From CAWKGV01 sp963849305 (GTDB lineage Bacteria; Pseudomonadota; Alphaproteobacteria; Acetobacterales; Acetobacteraceae): DNA of 64,000 nucleotides. A program made the position numbers and the translations under genes. Shown here one piece after another: positions 18,515 to 26,208 of the stretch (its first letter is position 1; each line of letters opens with the position of its first letter). The notes under the pieces are model-generated. The model did not search any database. It was not told the origin of the DNA and saw only the letters and a list, made by a program, of their open reading frames with translations. Location: assembly GCA_963849305.1 (NCBI GenBank), contig CAWKGV010000023.1:186001-250000 (forward strand). Reading direction: 5' to 3'.

Positions 18515-19420
18515 ATGAATGGAAATATGGATATGTCTGCCGCGCGCCCCGCAAACCGATTTCTTACGGGATTATCCGAAGAGGCGTACTCGGCGGTGAT
18601 GGCGGAAGCCGCCACATGCACCTTCAGCCGCGGCGAGACACTGGGCACGCCGGGCGGCCCGATCGAGCGGGTGTTTTTCCTCAATAGTGGGCTGGCTTCG
18701 GTAGAGGCCCCGATCGGTGCCGGGCGCAGCATGGCGGTCAGGTTGGTCGGACCGGATGGCGCGGTGGGGCTGGAGGCGCTGCTGGCGCCGTCCTATCGCG
18801 CGGCCGGGCGGGTGAGCATCCTGGTGCCCGGGGAAGCGATCTGGTTGGCCGCCGAGGCGTTTCGTCGCATTGGACGCCGGTTCGGCGAGGTGCGCGAGCT
18901 TTGCCTCATCGCCGCCGAGTGCCAATTGCTAGAACTTGGTCAAACCGCGGCCTGCAATGCCCGCCACAGCGTGCAGGAGCGGTGTGCGCGCTGGCTGCTG
19001 GCGATCCAGTCCGCCCTGCGCTCCGATGATTTGCCGGTCACGCACGAGTTCCTCGCCGCCGCGTTGGGAGTGCGCCGGGCTGGGGTGACGGTAACGATGC
19101 GCGATTGCGGACGCGCCGGCCTGATCGAGCAGCGCCGTGCTCGGATCCAGATTCGAGATCGTGCCGGACTCGAGCTGCTGGCCTGCACGTGCCATGCCGA
19201 GGTGCGGCGCCGGATCGCCGCGGTGTGGAGCTGCGGCCGGGCGACGAATGAGGAAAGATGCGCGGCCGCGCGGCCGACTCTCGTGGCGGGCGGCGAGCGG
19301 GCCGCGCTCAAGGCCGCGATCGGGGCCCGCGAAACCGCGTCGGGCGGCCACATAGAAGCCGTGCTGGGAGTGTGCCGCGATGTCCTCGCACAATGCCGAA
19401 CGGCCCTCGCGGCGAGCTGA
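18515..19420 (+). CDS. Crp/Fnr-family transcriptional regulator
   Basis: 301 residues from ATG 18515. An N-terminal cyclic-nucleotide-binding-like barrel (CTFSRGETLGTPGGPIERVFFLNSG, then GPDGAVGLEALL) is followed by a dimer helix and a winged HTH (VTHEFLAAALGVRRAGVTVTMRDCGRAGLIEQ). The extra C-terminal ~75 residues, rich in Cys and Ala, are unusual. No FNR-type N-terminal Cys cluster is seen. Effector unknown. Divergent from selA, with about 128 bases between; control of selA is possible but not shown. Confidence 0.85.
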   Translation: MNGNMDMSAARPANRFLTGLSEEAYSAVMAEAATCTFSRGETLGTPGGPIERVFFLNSGLASVEAPIGAGRSMAVRLVGPDGAVGLEALLAPSYRAAGRVSILVPGEAIWLAAEAFRRIGRRFGEVRELCLIAAECQLLELGQTAACNARHSVQERCARWLLAIQSALRSDDLPVTHEFLAAALGVRRAGVTVTMRDCGRAGLIEQRRARIQIRDRAGLELLACTCHAEVRRRIAAVWSCGRATNEERCAAARPTLVAGGERAALKAAIGARETASGGHIEAVLGVCRDVLAQCRTALAAS

Positions 19421-19534
19421 CCGGGAAACCGCAATGACGCGCGGGCGTTGCTTCCAAGTGGCTGAGAACGCGGAGCGAGATCTATCACGCCGGAACGGTG
19501 GCGTCTCGTGCGCAAAACGATTACAGTGACAGGT

Positions 19535-19915
19535 ATGGACCATCTTAGTTCGCGGGAACGGCGCGGCTCTGCCGGCTTCGCCGAGGTTGAGCGAGGTCGC
19601 GACATCAGCCAACTCGAGGCGGAGCTGGAGCAAGCGCTGGTGACCGCCGAGGACGCTCAGCAACAGGCGGCCCGGCTGATGGATCAGAACTCGGGCTTGC
19701 GTAACGAGTTGCAGGCGGCACGAGCCGCGCTGCGAAGCGCCGAGGCGCAATGCGAGGAACTGCGAGGGGCGCTGGCTAAGCCTTTGGCGCCGCCGCCGTC
19801 GCGCTCGCAGGCCGAGGAGGAATTGCGGGTTGCGGTCGAGGAGTTGCAGGTGATGACCGAGGAGCTGGAGCACGCCAACGACCTGCTCCGGCAATCCGCT
19901 TGCAACCGGTCATGA
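19535..19915 (+). CDS. Small coiled-coil protein related to CheR/PAS linker helices
   Basis: About 126 residues, nearly all predicted helix: ISQLEAELEQALVTAEDAQ, LRNELQAARAALRSAEAQ and a C-terminal VEELQVMTEELEHANDLLR. That last element echoes the linker of the chemotaxis-like protein at 60143-62413 and the end of the partial gene at 63638. ATG 19535 is taken; GTG 19508 in frame is the other choice. Freestanding linker-like proteins of this kind may act as oligomerisation partners of signalling proteins. No catalytic motif. Function unknown. Confidence 0.6.
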   Translation: MDHLSSRERRGSAGFAEVERGRDISQLEAELEQALVTAEDAQQQAARLMDQNSGLRNELQAARAALRSAEAQCEELRGALAKPLAPPPSRSQAEEELRVAVEELQVMTEELEHANDLLRQSACNRS

Positions 19916-19998
19916 CGGCAAGCTTTGCTTAGTCTCTGGTCGCGAAGCGATGTAGGCCAACCGATAGCCCGCCAGCCGAGGTCCAGGAAAGAGTCGCT

Positions 19999-20619
19999 GT
20001 GATCTTCCTGACCGATTTCGCCGACCAGGGCGTGGTCCTTCCCTTGATCTTCGCTGTTGGTTGCGCCTTGGCCGTGCTCGGCTGGCCTCGCGGCGCGCTT
20101 GCCTGGGGCATGGCTGCGGCTGGCACCTGGGGCGTGGTGCTCTGTCTGAAGCTCGTTTCGATCGCCTGCGGCCCATCGGTATTGCGCAGCCCGAGCGGCC
20201 ATACCGCCGCGGCTGCTCTGGTATGCGGCGGTCTTGCGATGCTGATCGGCCGTGGCCGAAGCTGGGTAGTGGTGCTGGCTGCCTCCCTGGCCGCGGGGGC
20301 GATCGGGTTCTCGCGGCTTGTGCTCCATATGCATACCGGCCTGGAGGTTGCGGTGGGGGCGGTGGTCGGCGTGGCGGGGGCGCTCGCCTTGCGGCTCCTG
20401 GCCGGTCCGCCGCCCGGGGGATTGCGCCTGCGGTGGCTGGCGGCGGTGGCGATCGTGGTGATAGTGCTGTTCCACGGCGTGCGTCTCAATGCTGAGCCGC
20501 GCATCCGTTACGTCGCGTTCGATCTTGCGCGGGTTTTTAGGGTTTGTCGCGGCGCGCCGCCGGCCTATGCGCACCACCTTCCCATCGCGCCGGGAGACGC
20601 GGCCGCGATGGCGCCCTGA
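19999..20619 (+). CDS. PAP2-like (phosphatidic acid phosphatase-type) membrane protein
   Basis: 206 residues from GTG 19999 (AGGAAAG upstream), with five to six hydrophobic helices. PAP2 motif 2 is seen as SPSGHTAAAA (residues ~58-67) and motif 3 as SRLVLHMHTGLEVAVGAVVG. Motif 1 (K-x6-R-P) is weak: KLVSIACGPSVLR has the Lys but no clear Arg-Pro. It could dephosphorylate lipid phosphates such as undecaprenyl or lipid A phosphates, or be a degenerate member. It ends 62 bases before the selenoprotein gene on the same strand, so the two may be co-transcribed. Confidence 0.75.
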   Translation: MIFLTDFADQGVVLPLIFAVGCALAVLGWPRGALAWGMAAAGTWGVVLCLKLVSIACGPSVLRSPSGHTAAAALVCGGLAMLIGRGRSWVVVLAASLAAGAIGFSRLVLHMHTGLEVAVGAVVGVAGALALRLLAGPPPGGLRLRWLAAVAIVVIVLFHGVRLNAEPRIRYVAFDLARVFRVCRGAPPAYAHHLPIAPGDAAAMAP

Positions 20620-20681
20620 CGGACCTTGCCGGCCAATGCGTTCGGTGCCAGCGTGGTTCAGTTGCTATAGGGCCGCGAGCG

Positions 20682-20900
20682 ATGCTGGTCGAGATCGAAT
20701 ACTGCGGAATGTGAGGCTATGAGCCGCGCGCCCGTGCGGCGCGAGAGCTGATCCTGGTCGAAGCGCCGCAAGCGGATGTCCGGCTGCGCAAGAGCGGCGG
20801 CGGTGTGTTCGAGATCAGAGTTGACGGCGCCTTGCGCTACTCCAAAAAGGCGGCTGGCCGCTTCCCGACCGAGGCTGAACTTCGGGGCACAGTAGCATAA
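20682..20900 (+). CDS. SelW/Rdx-family selenoprotein with in-frame UGA (CGMU motif)
   Basis: Open frame ATG 20682 to TAA 20898-20900, interrupted only by TGA at 20712-20714, codon 11. Read with Sec it is 72 residues starting MLVEIEYCGMUGYEP, with a C-terminal half GGGVFEIRVDGALRYSKK and GRFPTEAELRG. Both halves match the thioredoxin-like SelW/SelT/Rdx family, where the redox motif is C-x-x-U in the first loop (YCGAUGY in vertebrate SelW) and the second half has G-x-FE-V-x-V-x-G followed by S-K-K. Stopping at the TGA would leave ten meaningless residues. A hairpin follows the TGA at SECIS spacing. selA and selC lie nearby. Role: probably thiol/selenol redox; substrate unknown. Confidence 0.88.
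20725..20743 (+). promoter_or_regulatory. Candidate bacterial SECIS hairpin after the SelW UGA
   Basis: Stem CGCGC (20725-20729) pairs with GCGCG (20739-20743); two further pairs and a bulged G leave an apical loop CCGU at 20732-20735. Counting the U of UGA (20712) as 1, loop G and U are positions 23 and 24, the same as the essential G23-U24 of E. coli fdhF. Ten bases separate UGA and stem. The folding was done by eye. Confidence 0.6.
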
Positions 20901-20928
20901 ATATGAGCTAAGAATTTGACGGGCCGGT

Positions 20929-22060
20929 CTATCGCGCCTGCGCGCTCGCCTCCGAACGCGTTGCCCCGACCCGGGAGGCGAGTGCGGCCGCCATGAACTG
21001 ATCAAGGTCGCCGTCGAGCACGGCAGCGGGATTACCCTTTTCCACCCCGGTACGTAGATCCTTCACGAGCTGATAGGGGGCCAGCACATAGCTACGGATC
21101 TGGTGGCCCCAGCCGATGTCGGTCTTGGCGCTCTCTTGCGCGGCAACCGCCGCCTCGCGCTTCTGCAACTCGGCCTCGTACAGGCGCGCCTTGAGCATCG
21201 CCATCGCGGTGGCGCGGTTGCGGTGCTGGCTGCGGTCGCTCTGCGAGGCGACGACGATCCCGCTCGGCAGGTGGGTGATGCGAATTGCGCTCTCGGTCTT
21301 GTTGACGTGCTGTCCGCCGGCGCCGGAAGCGCGGTAGGTATCCACCTTGAGGTCGCCCTCGTTGATGTCGATCTCGATGGTATCGTCCACCACCGGATAG
21401 ACCCAGACACTGGCGAAGCTGGTTTGCCGGCGGGCCGCGGCGTCAAACGGGCTGATCCGCACCAGTCGATGCACCCCTGCCTCGGTCTTGAGCCAGCCAT
21501 AGGCACTTGGCCCGCTGATTTGAAGGGTGACGGATTTGAGCCCTGCCTGCTCGCCCTCGCTCTGGTCCAGCATCTGGGCCTTGTAGCCGTGTTGCTCCGC
21601 CCAGCGCATGTACATGCGCATGAGCATCTCGGCCCAGTCCTGTGCCTCCGTGCCGCCGGCGCCGGCGTTGATCTCCAGATAGCAGTCATTGGCGTCCGCC
21701 TCGCCGGCGAGCAGGCTTTCGGTCTCGCGACGCTTGGCCTCGTGTGCGAGCTCGCGCAGGCTGGCGAGCCCCTCGTCGGCCATCGCCACGTCGCCATCCG
21801 CTTCAGCAAGGCCGATCAATTCAAGCGTATCGGCGACATCCGATTCCAGCTTGCGCACGCCTTCAAGCCGGCCAGCCAAATTATTACGTTCTCTCATCGT
21901 CTTCTGGGCGGCTGCCGGGTCGCTCCAGACCGCGGGATCTTCGGCGCGCGCGTTCAGCTCCGCGAGCCGGCCCTCGGCGGCATCCCAGTCAAAGATGCCT
22001 CCTCAGCAGCGCCACGGACTGCTTGATCTGTTTGTTCAGCGATTCGGATTCGGCGGACAT
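20929..22060 (-). CDS. prfB: Peptide chain release factor 2 (with programmed +1 frameshift)
   Basis: RF2 releases peptides at UGA and UAA. Start ATG 22058-22060; 23 codons lead to CTT TGA C, where ribosomes shift +1 and go on with DWDAAEGRLAELNAR. Later parts show the anticodon-like tripeptide SPF (RISPFDAAARRQT) and the catalytic GGQ (GAGGQHVNKTESAIRIT). Complete length is about 376 residues, normal for RF2. It faces the SelW-like gene tail to tail with 28 bases between. The frame change is the known autoregulatory device, not damage. Confidence 0.95.
21989..22000 (-). promoter_or_regulatory. prfB programmed frameshift site AGGAGG-CAT-CTT-TGA
   Basis: The minus strand reads AGGAGG CAT CTT TGA C. 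An internal Shine-Dalgarno sits three bases before the slippery CTT and in-frame UGA at 21991-21989 (codon 24), the same layout as E. coli prfB. Low RF2 slows UGA termination and favours the shift, so RF2 controls its own level. Confidence 0.92.
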
Positions 22061-22087
22061 CGCTTAGGGTACTTTACGTTGGGCGGC

Positions 22088-24652
22088 TCAATACAGCCCG
22101 CCCAAGGAACTGTCCACGCCGCCCGTGGACGGCGCGCGGCCGTCACCCGGGGTATCCCCGGCGAGCAGGTCCGAGCCCGCCGAGTCGCCGCCGGTATTCG
22201 ACGCGCCCGGTACCTGCCCGGGCTTGAACGCATCGATCACGCGGCCGGAGCCGGTGTCCCAGGCAGCCATCGTCACATCGGGGGGCTGCTGGAACGCGAC
22301 GACCGGCTGACCCTTCAGCGCGGCGGCCATGAATTGATGCCAGATCGGACCAGCCACGACGGCGCCGGTTTCGTTGTCGCCCAGCGATTTGGGGTTGTCG
22401 AAGCCGACCCAGACCACGGTCACGAGCTGGGGGGTGAAGCCCGAGAACCAGGCGTCATTAAAATCCTGGCTGGTGCCCGTTTTGCCGGCGATCGGCCGGT
22501 TAAGCCCCTTTACGACCGGCACGCCAGTCCCGCGGGTAACGACGCCCTCCATCATGTTGATTAACTGAAACGCGCTCTGCGGGTCCGCGATCTGTTGGCG
22601 ATCATCCTGGAGTTGCGGGGGGCCGGCGGGATCGTCGCAGGCGCAGTCGAGCCCCGGCGGACGCCATACCACATGGCCCTCGCTATCCTGCACGCTGTCG
22701 ATCAGGGTGGGGTTCACCTTCCGGCCTTCCTCGGCGATGCTCGCGTAAGCCCCAGCCTCGCGCAGCACGGTGGTATCGACCGCGCCGAGCGCGGCGGGGA
22801 GCACCTTCGGCAAATGGTCGGTCATCCCGAATGCCTCGGCGGTGCTGGCCACCGCGTCCATGCCGATCCGCTGGGCGACGCGCACCGTGACCAGGTTGAG
22901 CGACTGCTCAAGCGCAACGCGGAGCGGCGTGGGGCCGCTGAAGTTCATTTCGAAGTTGTTCGGCCGCCAGTATCCGCCCCGGCCGTCGGGGAGCGTGATC
23001 GGTGCATCGAGGAACCGATCGCTCGGAGACAAGCCGCTTTCCAGAGCGGTAAGGTAGACCAGCGGCTTGAAGCTGCTTCCGGGTTGGCGCTGCGCCTGGG
23101 TGGCCCGATTGAACTGGCTCATGGCGTAGTTCCAGCCACCGACCATCGCGAGCACCCGGCCCGAGACCGGGTCCAGGGTGACGAGTGCGCCCTGGACCTC
23201 CGGGATTTGGCGGAGCAGCACCCTCTGGGCCACGACCCGACCGCCGGCCGGGTCGCCTGGGGTCGGTTGCACCATCACCACGTCGCCGCGCCGCACCATG
23301 TCCGAAAGACGGCGATAGGGCGCTCCCTGCTTGCCGTCCTTGGTCATTGGGTGGAACCACGCCTCGTCAGCCATCCTCATCACACCGTTGATGCGCATCG
23401 ACGATGCCCCGGGAGCGGGTGGATCGCCGAGCCAGGCTACGCGCGCCTCGCCCGGCGAGGCGCTAAGCACGACCGCGAGCCTCCAGCCCGGCAGCATTCC
23501 CTCGGGCGCGGCCAGCTTCGCGAGGGCGTCGGGCCAATCACGGTCTAAAGCCGGGCCGCCCGGTAATTGAGTGACCGGGCCTCGCCATCCGCCGATCCGG
23601 CGGTCATAGCCCATCAGCCCGTCCTGCACCGCCTGGTCGGCGGCTGCCTGCAATCGCGCGTCGAGGCTTGTGCGAACGGTGAGCCCCCCTTCGTTCACAG
23701 TGACGGCGCCGAATTGTTGCAGCAGCTGTTGCCGCACCTCCCCGGCGAACCACTCCCCGCCGGGAACGGACGGAGTGCCGCGGAACGCCGTTGTGTCCAG
23801 CGGTTCGGCTTGCGCGGCATCGGCCTCGGCGCGCGAGAGGGCGTGGTCGTCGGCCATCCGGTCCAGCACCCAATCGCGGCGTGCCCTGGCGGCCTCGGGA
23901 TGACGGAACGGGTTGTAGTTGAAGGGCGCCTTGGGCAGCGCCGCCAGCATGGCGGCCTGCGCCGCGCTGAGCTGGTCCAGGGGCTTGTCGAAATAGACCT
24001 GCGCCGCCGCCTCTACTCCATAGGCACCCTGGCCGAGATAAATTTCGTTCAGGTACAATTCGAGGATTCGCTGCTTGGAGAGTGTCTGCTCCATCCGGAT
24101 CGCCAGGATCGCTTCCTCAAGCTTGCGCCGGACCGTGATCCGGTTGTCGAGCAGCATGTTCTTGGCGACCTGCTGGGTGATGGTGGAGGCGCCGACAGGA
24201 CGCTTGCCGTCCGCCACCCGTGTCACGTCGGTGACCCCGGCCCGCAGGATCGCCAGCAAGTCGATTCCGCCGTGGCGGAAGAAGTCATGATCTTCGGCTG
24301 AGACGAACGCCTGTTTCACGCGCTCCGGGATCGCCGAGTAGGGAACGAAGATCCGCCGCTCGGTCGCGAATTCGGCAAGCAAGTGGCCGTCCCCGGCATA
24401 GACGCGGCTCATCACCGGCGGCTGGTATCCGCGCAGCCCGTCAACGCTCGGCAGGTCGGCGGTGAGCTTGGTCCAGGCCACGTAGCCCGCTGCGCCGCCC
24501 CCCAGCGCCAGAACGCCGACCATGCCGCACAGGATTCGGAAAGCATGGCCGACCCAGCTACGGCGAGCGCGGCGGCGAGGCTGGGTCTGGCGCGGCGGGT
24601 CGCGCGGCGCCGGAGGGGTGAGCGGCTCGCCCGCTGTGAGTGGTCCGGTCAT
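22088..24652 (-). CDS. mrcA: Penicillin-binding protein 1A (bifunctional glycosyltransferase/transpeptidase)
   Basis: 854 residues from ATG 24650-24652. A short cytoplasmic Arg-rich tail and one membrane helix (GMVGVLALGGGAAGYVAW) precede the GT51 domain (AEDHDFFRHGGIDLLAILRA, GASTITQQVAKNMLLDN, RKLEEAILAIRME). An OB-like insert follows, then the transpeptidase with SSFK (QPGSSFKPLVYLTALE), the SLN triad (EQSLNLVTVR) and the KTGT box (AGKTGTSQDFNDAWF). It makes and cross-links peptidoglycan in the periplasm. The Gly/Pro/Asp tail is disordered. The amidase gene just upstream on the same strand is a common pairing. Confidence 0.95.
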   Translation of the reverse strand: MTGPLTAGEPLTPPAPRDPPRQTQPRRRARRSWVGHAFRILCGMVGVLALGGGAAGYVAWTKLTADLPSVDGLRGYQPPVMSRVYAGDGHLLAEFATERRIFVPYSAIPERVKQAFVSAEDHDFFRHGGIDLLAILRAGVTDVTRVADGKRPVGASTITQQVAKNMLLDNRITVRRKLEEAILAIRMEQTLSKQRILELYLNEIYLGQGAYGVEAAAQVYFDKPLDQLSAAQAAMLAALPKAPFNYNPFRHPEAARARRDWVLDRMADDHALSRAEADAAQAEPLDTTAFRGTPSVPGGEWFAGEVRQQLLQQFGAVTVNEGGLTVRTSLDARLQAAADQAVQDGLMGYDRRIGGWRGPVTQLPGGPALDRDWPDALAKLAAPEGMLPGWRLAVVLSASPGEARVAWLGDPPAPGASSMRINGVMRMADEAWFHPMTKDGKQGAPYRRLSDMVRRGDVVMVQPTPGDPAGGRVVAQRVLLRQIPEVQGALVTLDPVSGRVLAMVGGWNYAMSQFNRATQAQRQPGSSFKPLVYLTALESGLSPSDRFLDAPITLPDGRGGYWRPNNFEMNFSGPTPLRVALEQSLNLVTVRVAQRIGMDAVASTAEAFGMTDHLPKVLPAALGAVDTTVLREAGAYASIAEEGRKVNPTLIDSVQDSEGHVVWRPPGLDCACDDPAGPPQLQDDRQQIADPQSAFQLINMMEGVVTRGTGVPVVKGLNRPIAGKTGTSQDFNDAWFSGFTPQLVTVVWVGFDNPKSLGDNETGAVVAGPIWHQFMAAALKGQPVVAFQQPPDVTMAAWDTGSGRVIDAFKPGQVPGASNTGGDSAGSDLLAGDTPGDGRAPSTGGVDSSLGGLY

Positions 24653-24702
24653 GACGGCGAACGATATGGGGCTTCTCGCCGGTAGTGGCCAGCGCCGGAA
24701 GG

Positions 24703-25605
24703 TTAGCCATTTGTGCGAGGACCTAACGAATGGGGCGCGCGGCCAGCCGTCACGTGGGCAGCTGCCGCGAAATAGGCTTCCACGGCCTGCTGCATCGCAC
24801 GCGCGACCCCGGCGCGGTGCTCGGGGCGGCGCAGCTCCGCCTCGTCGCGCGGGTTGGACATGAACCCCATCTCCACCAGCACGCTCGGGATATCGGCCGA
24901 CCTCAGCACCGCAAAGCCGGCGTGGCGCTCGGGATTCGCCAGCATGGGTACGTCGCGGTCGAGACTTCCAACCATCGTGCGAGCGAGTCGCGCCGAGCCG
25001 ATTCGCGTCTCCCGTTGAACGAGGCTCGCCAGGATGCGCGCGACCTCGGGCGAGACACCGCGGTAGGCCGGGCCGAGAAAGCGGTCGGCGCTGTTCTCGC
25101 GTGCGGCGAGCTGTGCGGTTTGCTGGTCCGATGCCACGGTCGAGAGAGTGTAAACGCTGGCGCCCCGCACGGTGTGGTCGGTCAGGGCGTCGGCGTGCAT
25201 GGACACGAACAACGCCGCGCCATGCTCTTGCGCCCGGCTCACACGCTCCTCCAGCGGCACGAACCGGTCCGCCGTCCGCGTCATCGCGACCCGATAGCGT
25301 CCGCCGGCCTCCAGGAGACGACGAAGCTCCTCCGCAGTGGCCAGGGAAACATGCTTTTCGTAGGTTCCCGACACGCCGATAGCGCCGGGGTCTTTGCCGC
25401 CGTGGCCTGGATCGAGCATCACCAGCGGAACCTGCTGGCCAGGGCTTCGGTCCTGACCGGCCGGCGGGGTTCGCTGCTTCCGGGCCATGGCTTGCCCTGC
25501 TCCCAACCCGAAGCCGGGCGGCAGCAGGAAGGTACCGATAACGGCCAAGCCGGACCCGGCTCGGCCGAGAAGGAGGCGGCGCGCGACCGCGGGACAACCG
25601 ACCAT
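24703..25605 (-). CDS. N-acetylmuramoyl-L-alanine amidase (AmiC-like)
   Basis: 300 residues of the Amidase_3 type, which cleaves the stem peptide from peptidoglycan during daughter-cell separation. Zinc and catalytic motifs: MLDPGHGGKDPGAIG (His), Glu in the following YEKHV segment, FVSMHADA (His) and VLVEMGFMSNP (Glu). The N-terminus has RRLLLG followed by a hydrophobic stretch, suggesting Tat export as for E. coli AmiA and AmiC. No AMIN domain is present, so it is the shorter kind. 50 bases upstream of the PBP1A gene on the same strand, so probably co-transcribed. Confidence 0.9.
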   Translation of the reverse strand: MVGCPAVARRLLLGRAGSGLAVIGTFLLPPGFGLGAGQAMARKQRTPPAGQDRSPGQQVPLVMLDPGHGGKDPGAIGVSGTYEKHVSLATAEELRRLLEAGGRYRVAMTRTADRFVPLEERVSRAQEHGAALFVSMHADALTDHTVRGASVYTLSTVASDQQTAQLAARENSADRFLGPAYRGVSPEVARILASLVQRETRIGSARLARTMVGSLDRDVPMLANPERHAGFAVLRSADIPSVLVEMGFMSNPRDEAELRRPEHRAGVARAMQQAVEAYFAAAAHVTAGRAPHSLGPRTNG

Positions 25606-26208
25606 GCGGCTCTCTTAATGAAGTATGGCGAGATTTGCACGCTTATCGTTGATCCCATTGACTTGCACCCCGGCCCATTCGACCCGACTTGCTGTACAAG
25701 TCGGTTTGCTGCATGGTCCGGCATGTCCCGGTGACGCAACCGTCGCGGTTCGTTTCGCGGCGCGCCAAGGCGGTGAGCGGAGAGCGCGACCTGACGGCCT
25801 CAACGGCAGTGCGCCAGCGGGGACCGGTTCCGGGAGGTCCGCGACGCTCATCCCGCGTCATCGCTCGCGCCGCGCCGCATTCGGCGCGCCGGGGCCGCGT
25901 CCTTGATCGGGCCGGCAGACGATTGTGACTTTTCGAATGGGGCCGCGCTCCGCCCGGATCGCCTCGCCCGAACGCCAGGGACGATGACTGCCACAGGCCT
26001 AGCCCGATCCGCTACGGGAGCCTTGCCGAATTCGGCTCAGCCGGGCGCGGGTCGCGAGCGCGCGGCCTGCGCGGGCACTGGAGCCGCATGACGGTGCCAT
26101 CCGTGAGGCTCAGCTCCTCTTCCGCAAACCTATTCAGCCGCCAGCCGGCGCGCGCCCGATCCGGGGCAACGCCGCGCATTCGGGCGGCGCACCGGAGTTC
26201 TGCACTAC
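25606..26208 (+). other. 600-base leader region between amiC and rne
   Basis: No convincing protein gene. It must hold divergent promoters for amiC/mrcA and rne. RNase E mRNAs usually have long 5' leaders through which RNase E controls its own level, and this gap has room for one. A strong hairpin lies at 25684-25704. The rest is GC-rich without further structure that I can support. Confidence 0.4.
25684..25704. terminator. Perfect 8-bp hairpin in the amiC-rne gap
   Basis: CCGACTTG (25684-25691), loop CTGTA, CAAGTCGG (25697-25704), followed by TTTGC on the plus strand. It could be an attenuator or terminator in the rne leader, or an operator. Confidence 0.4.

Noticed and set aside
20489..20722. 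Plus-strand frame overlapping the selenoprotein start.
   Set aside because: Low-complexity Arg/Ser composition and different frame from both PAP2 and SelW; a shadow.
20929..22060. prfB considered as a broken gene because of the in-frame TGA.
   Set aside because: AGGAGG-CAT-CTT-TGA is the programmed frameshift signal of RF2.
22061..25597. One 1169-residue minus-strand frame joining PBP1A with extra N-terminal sequence.
   Set aside because: The upstream ~315 residues are an out-of-frame shadow of the amidase gene; PBP1A homologues begin near 24652.
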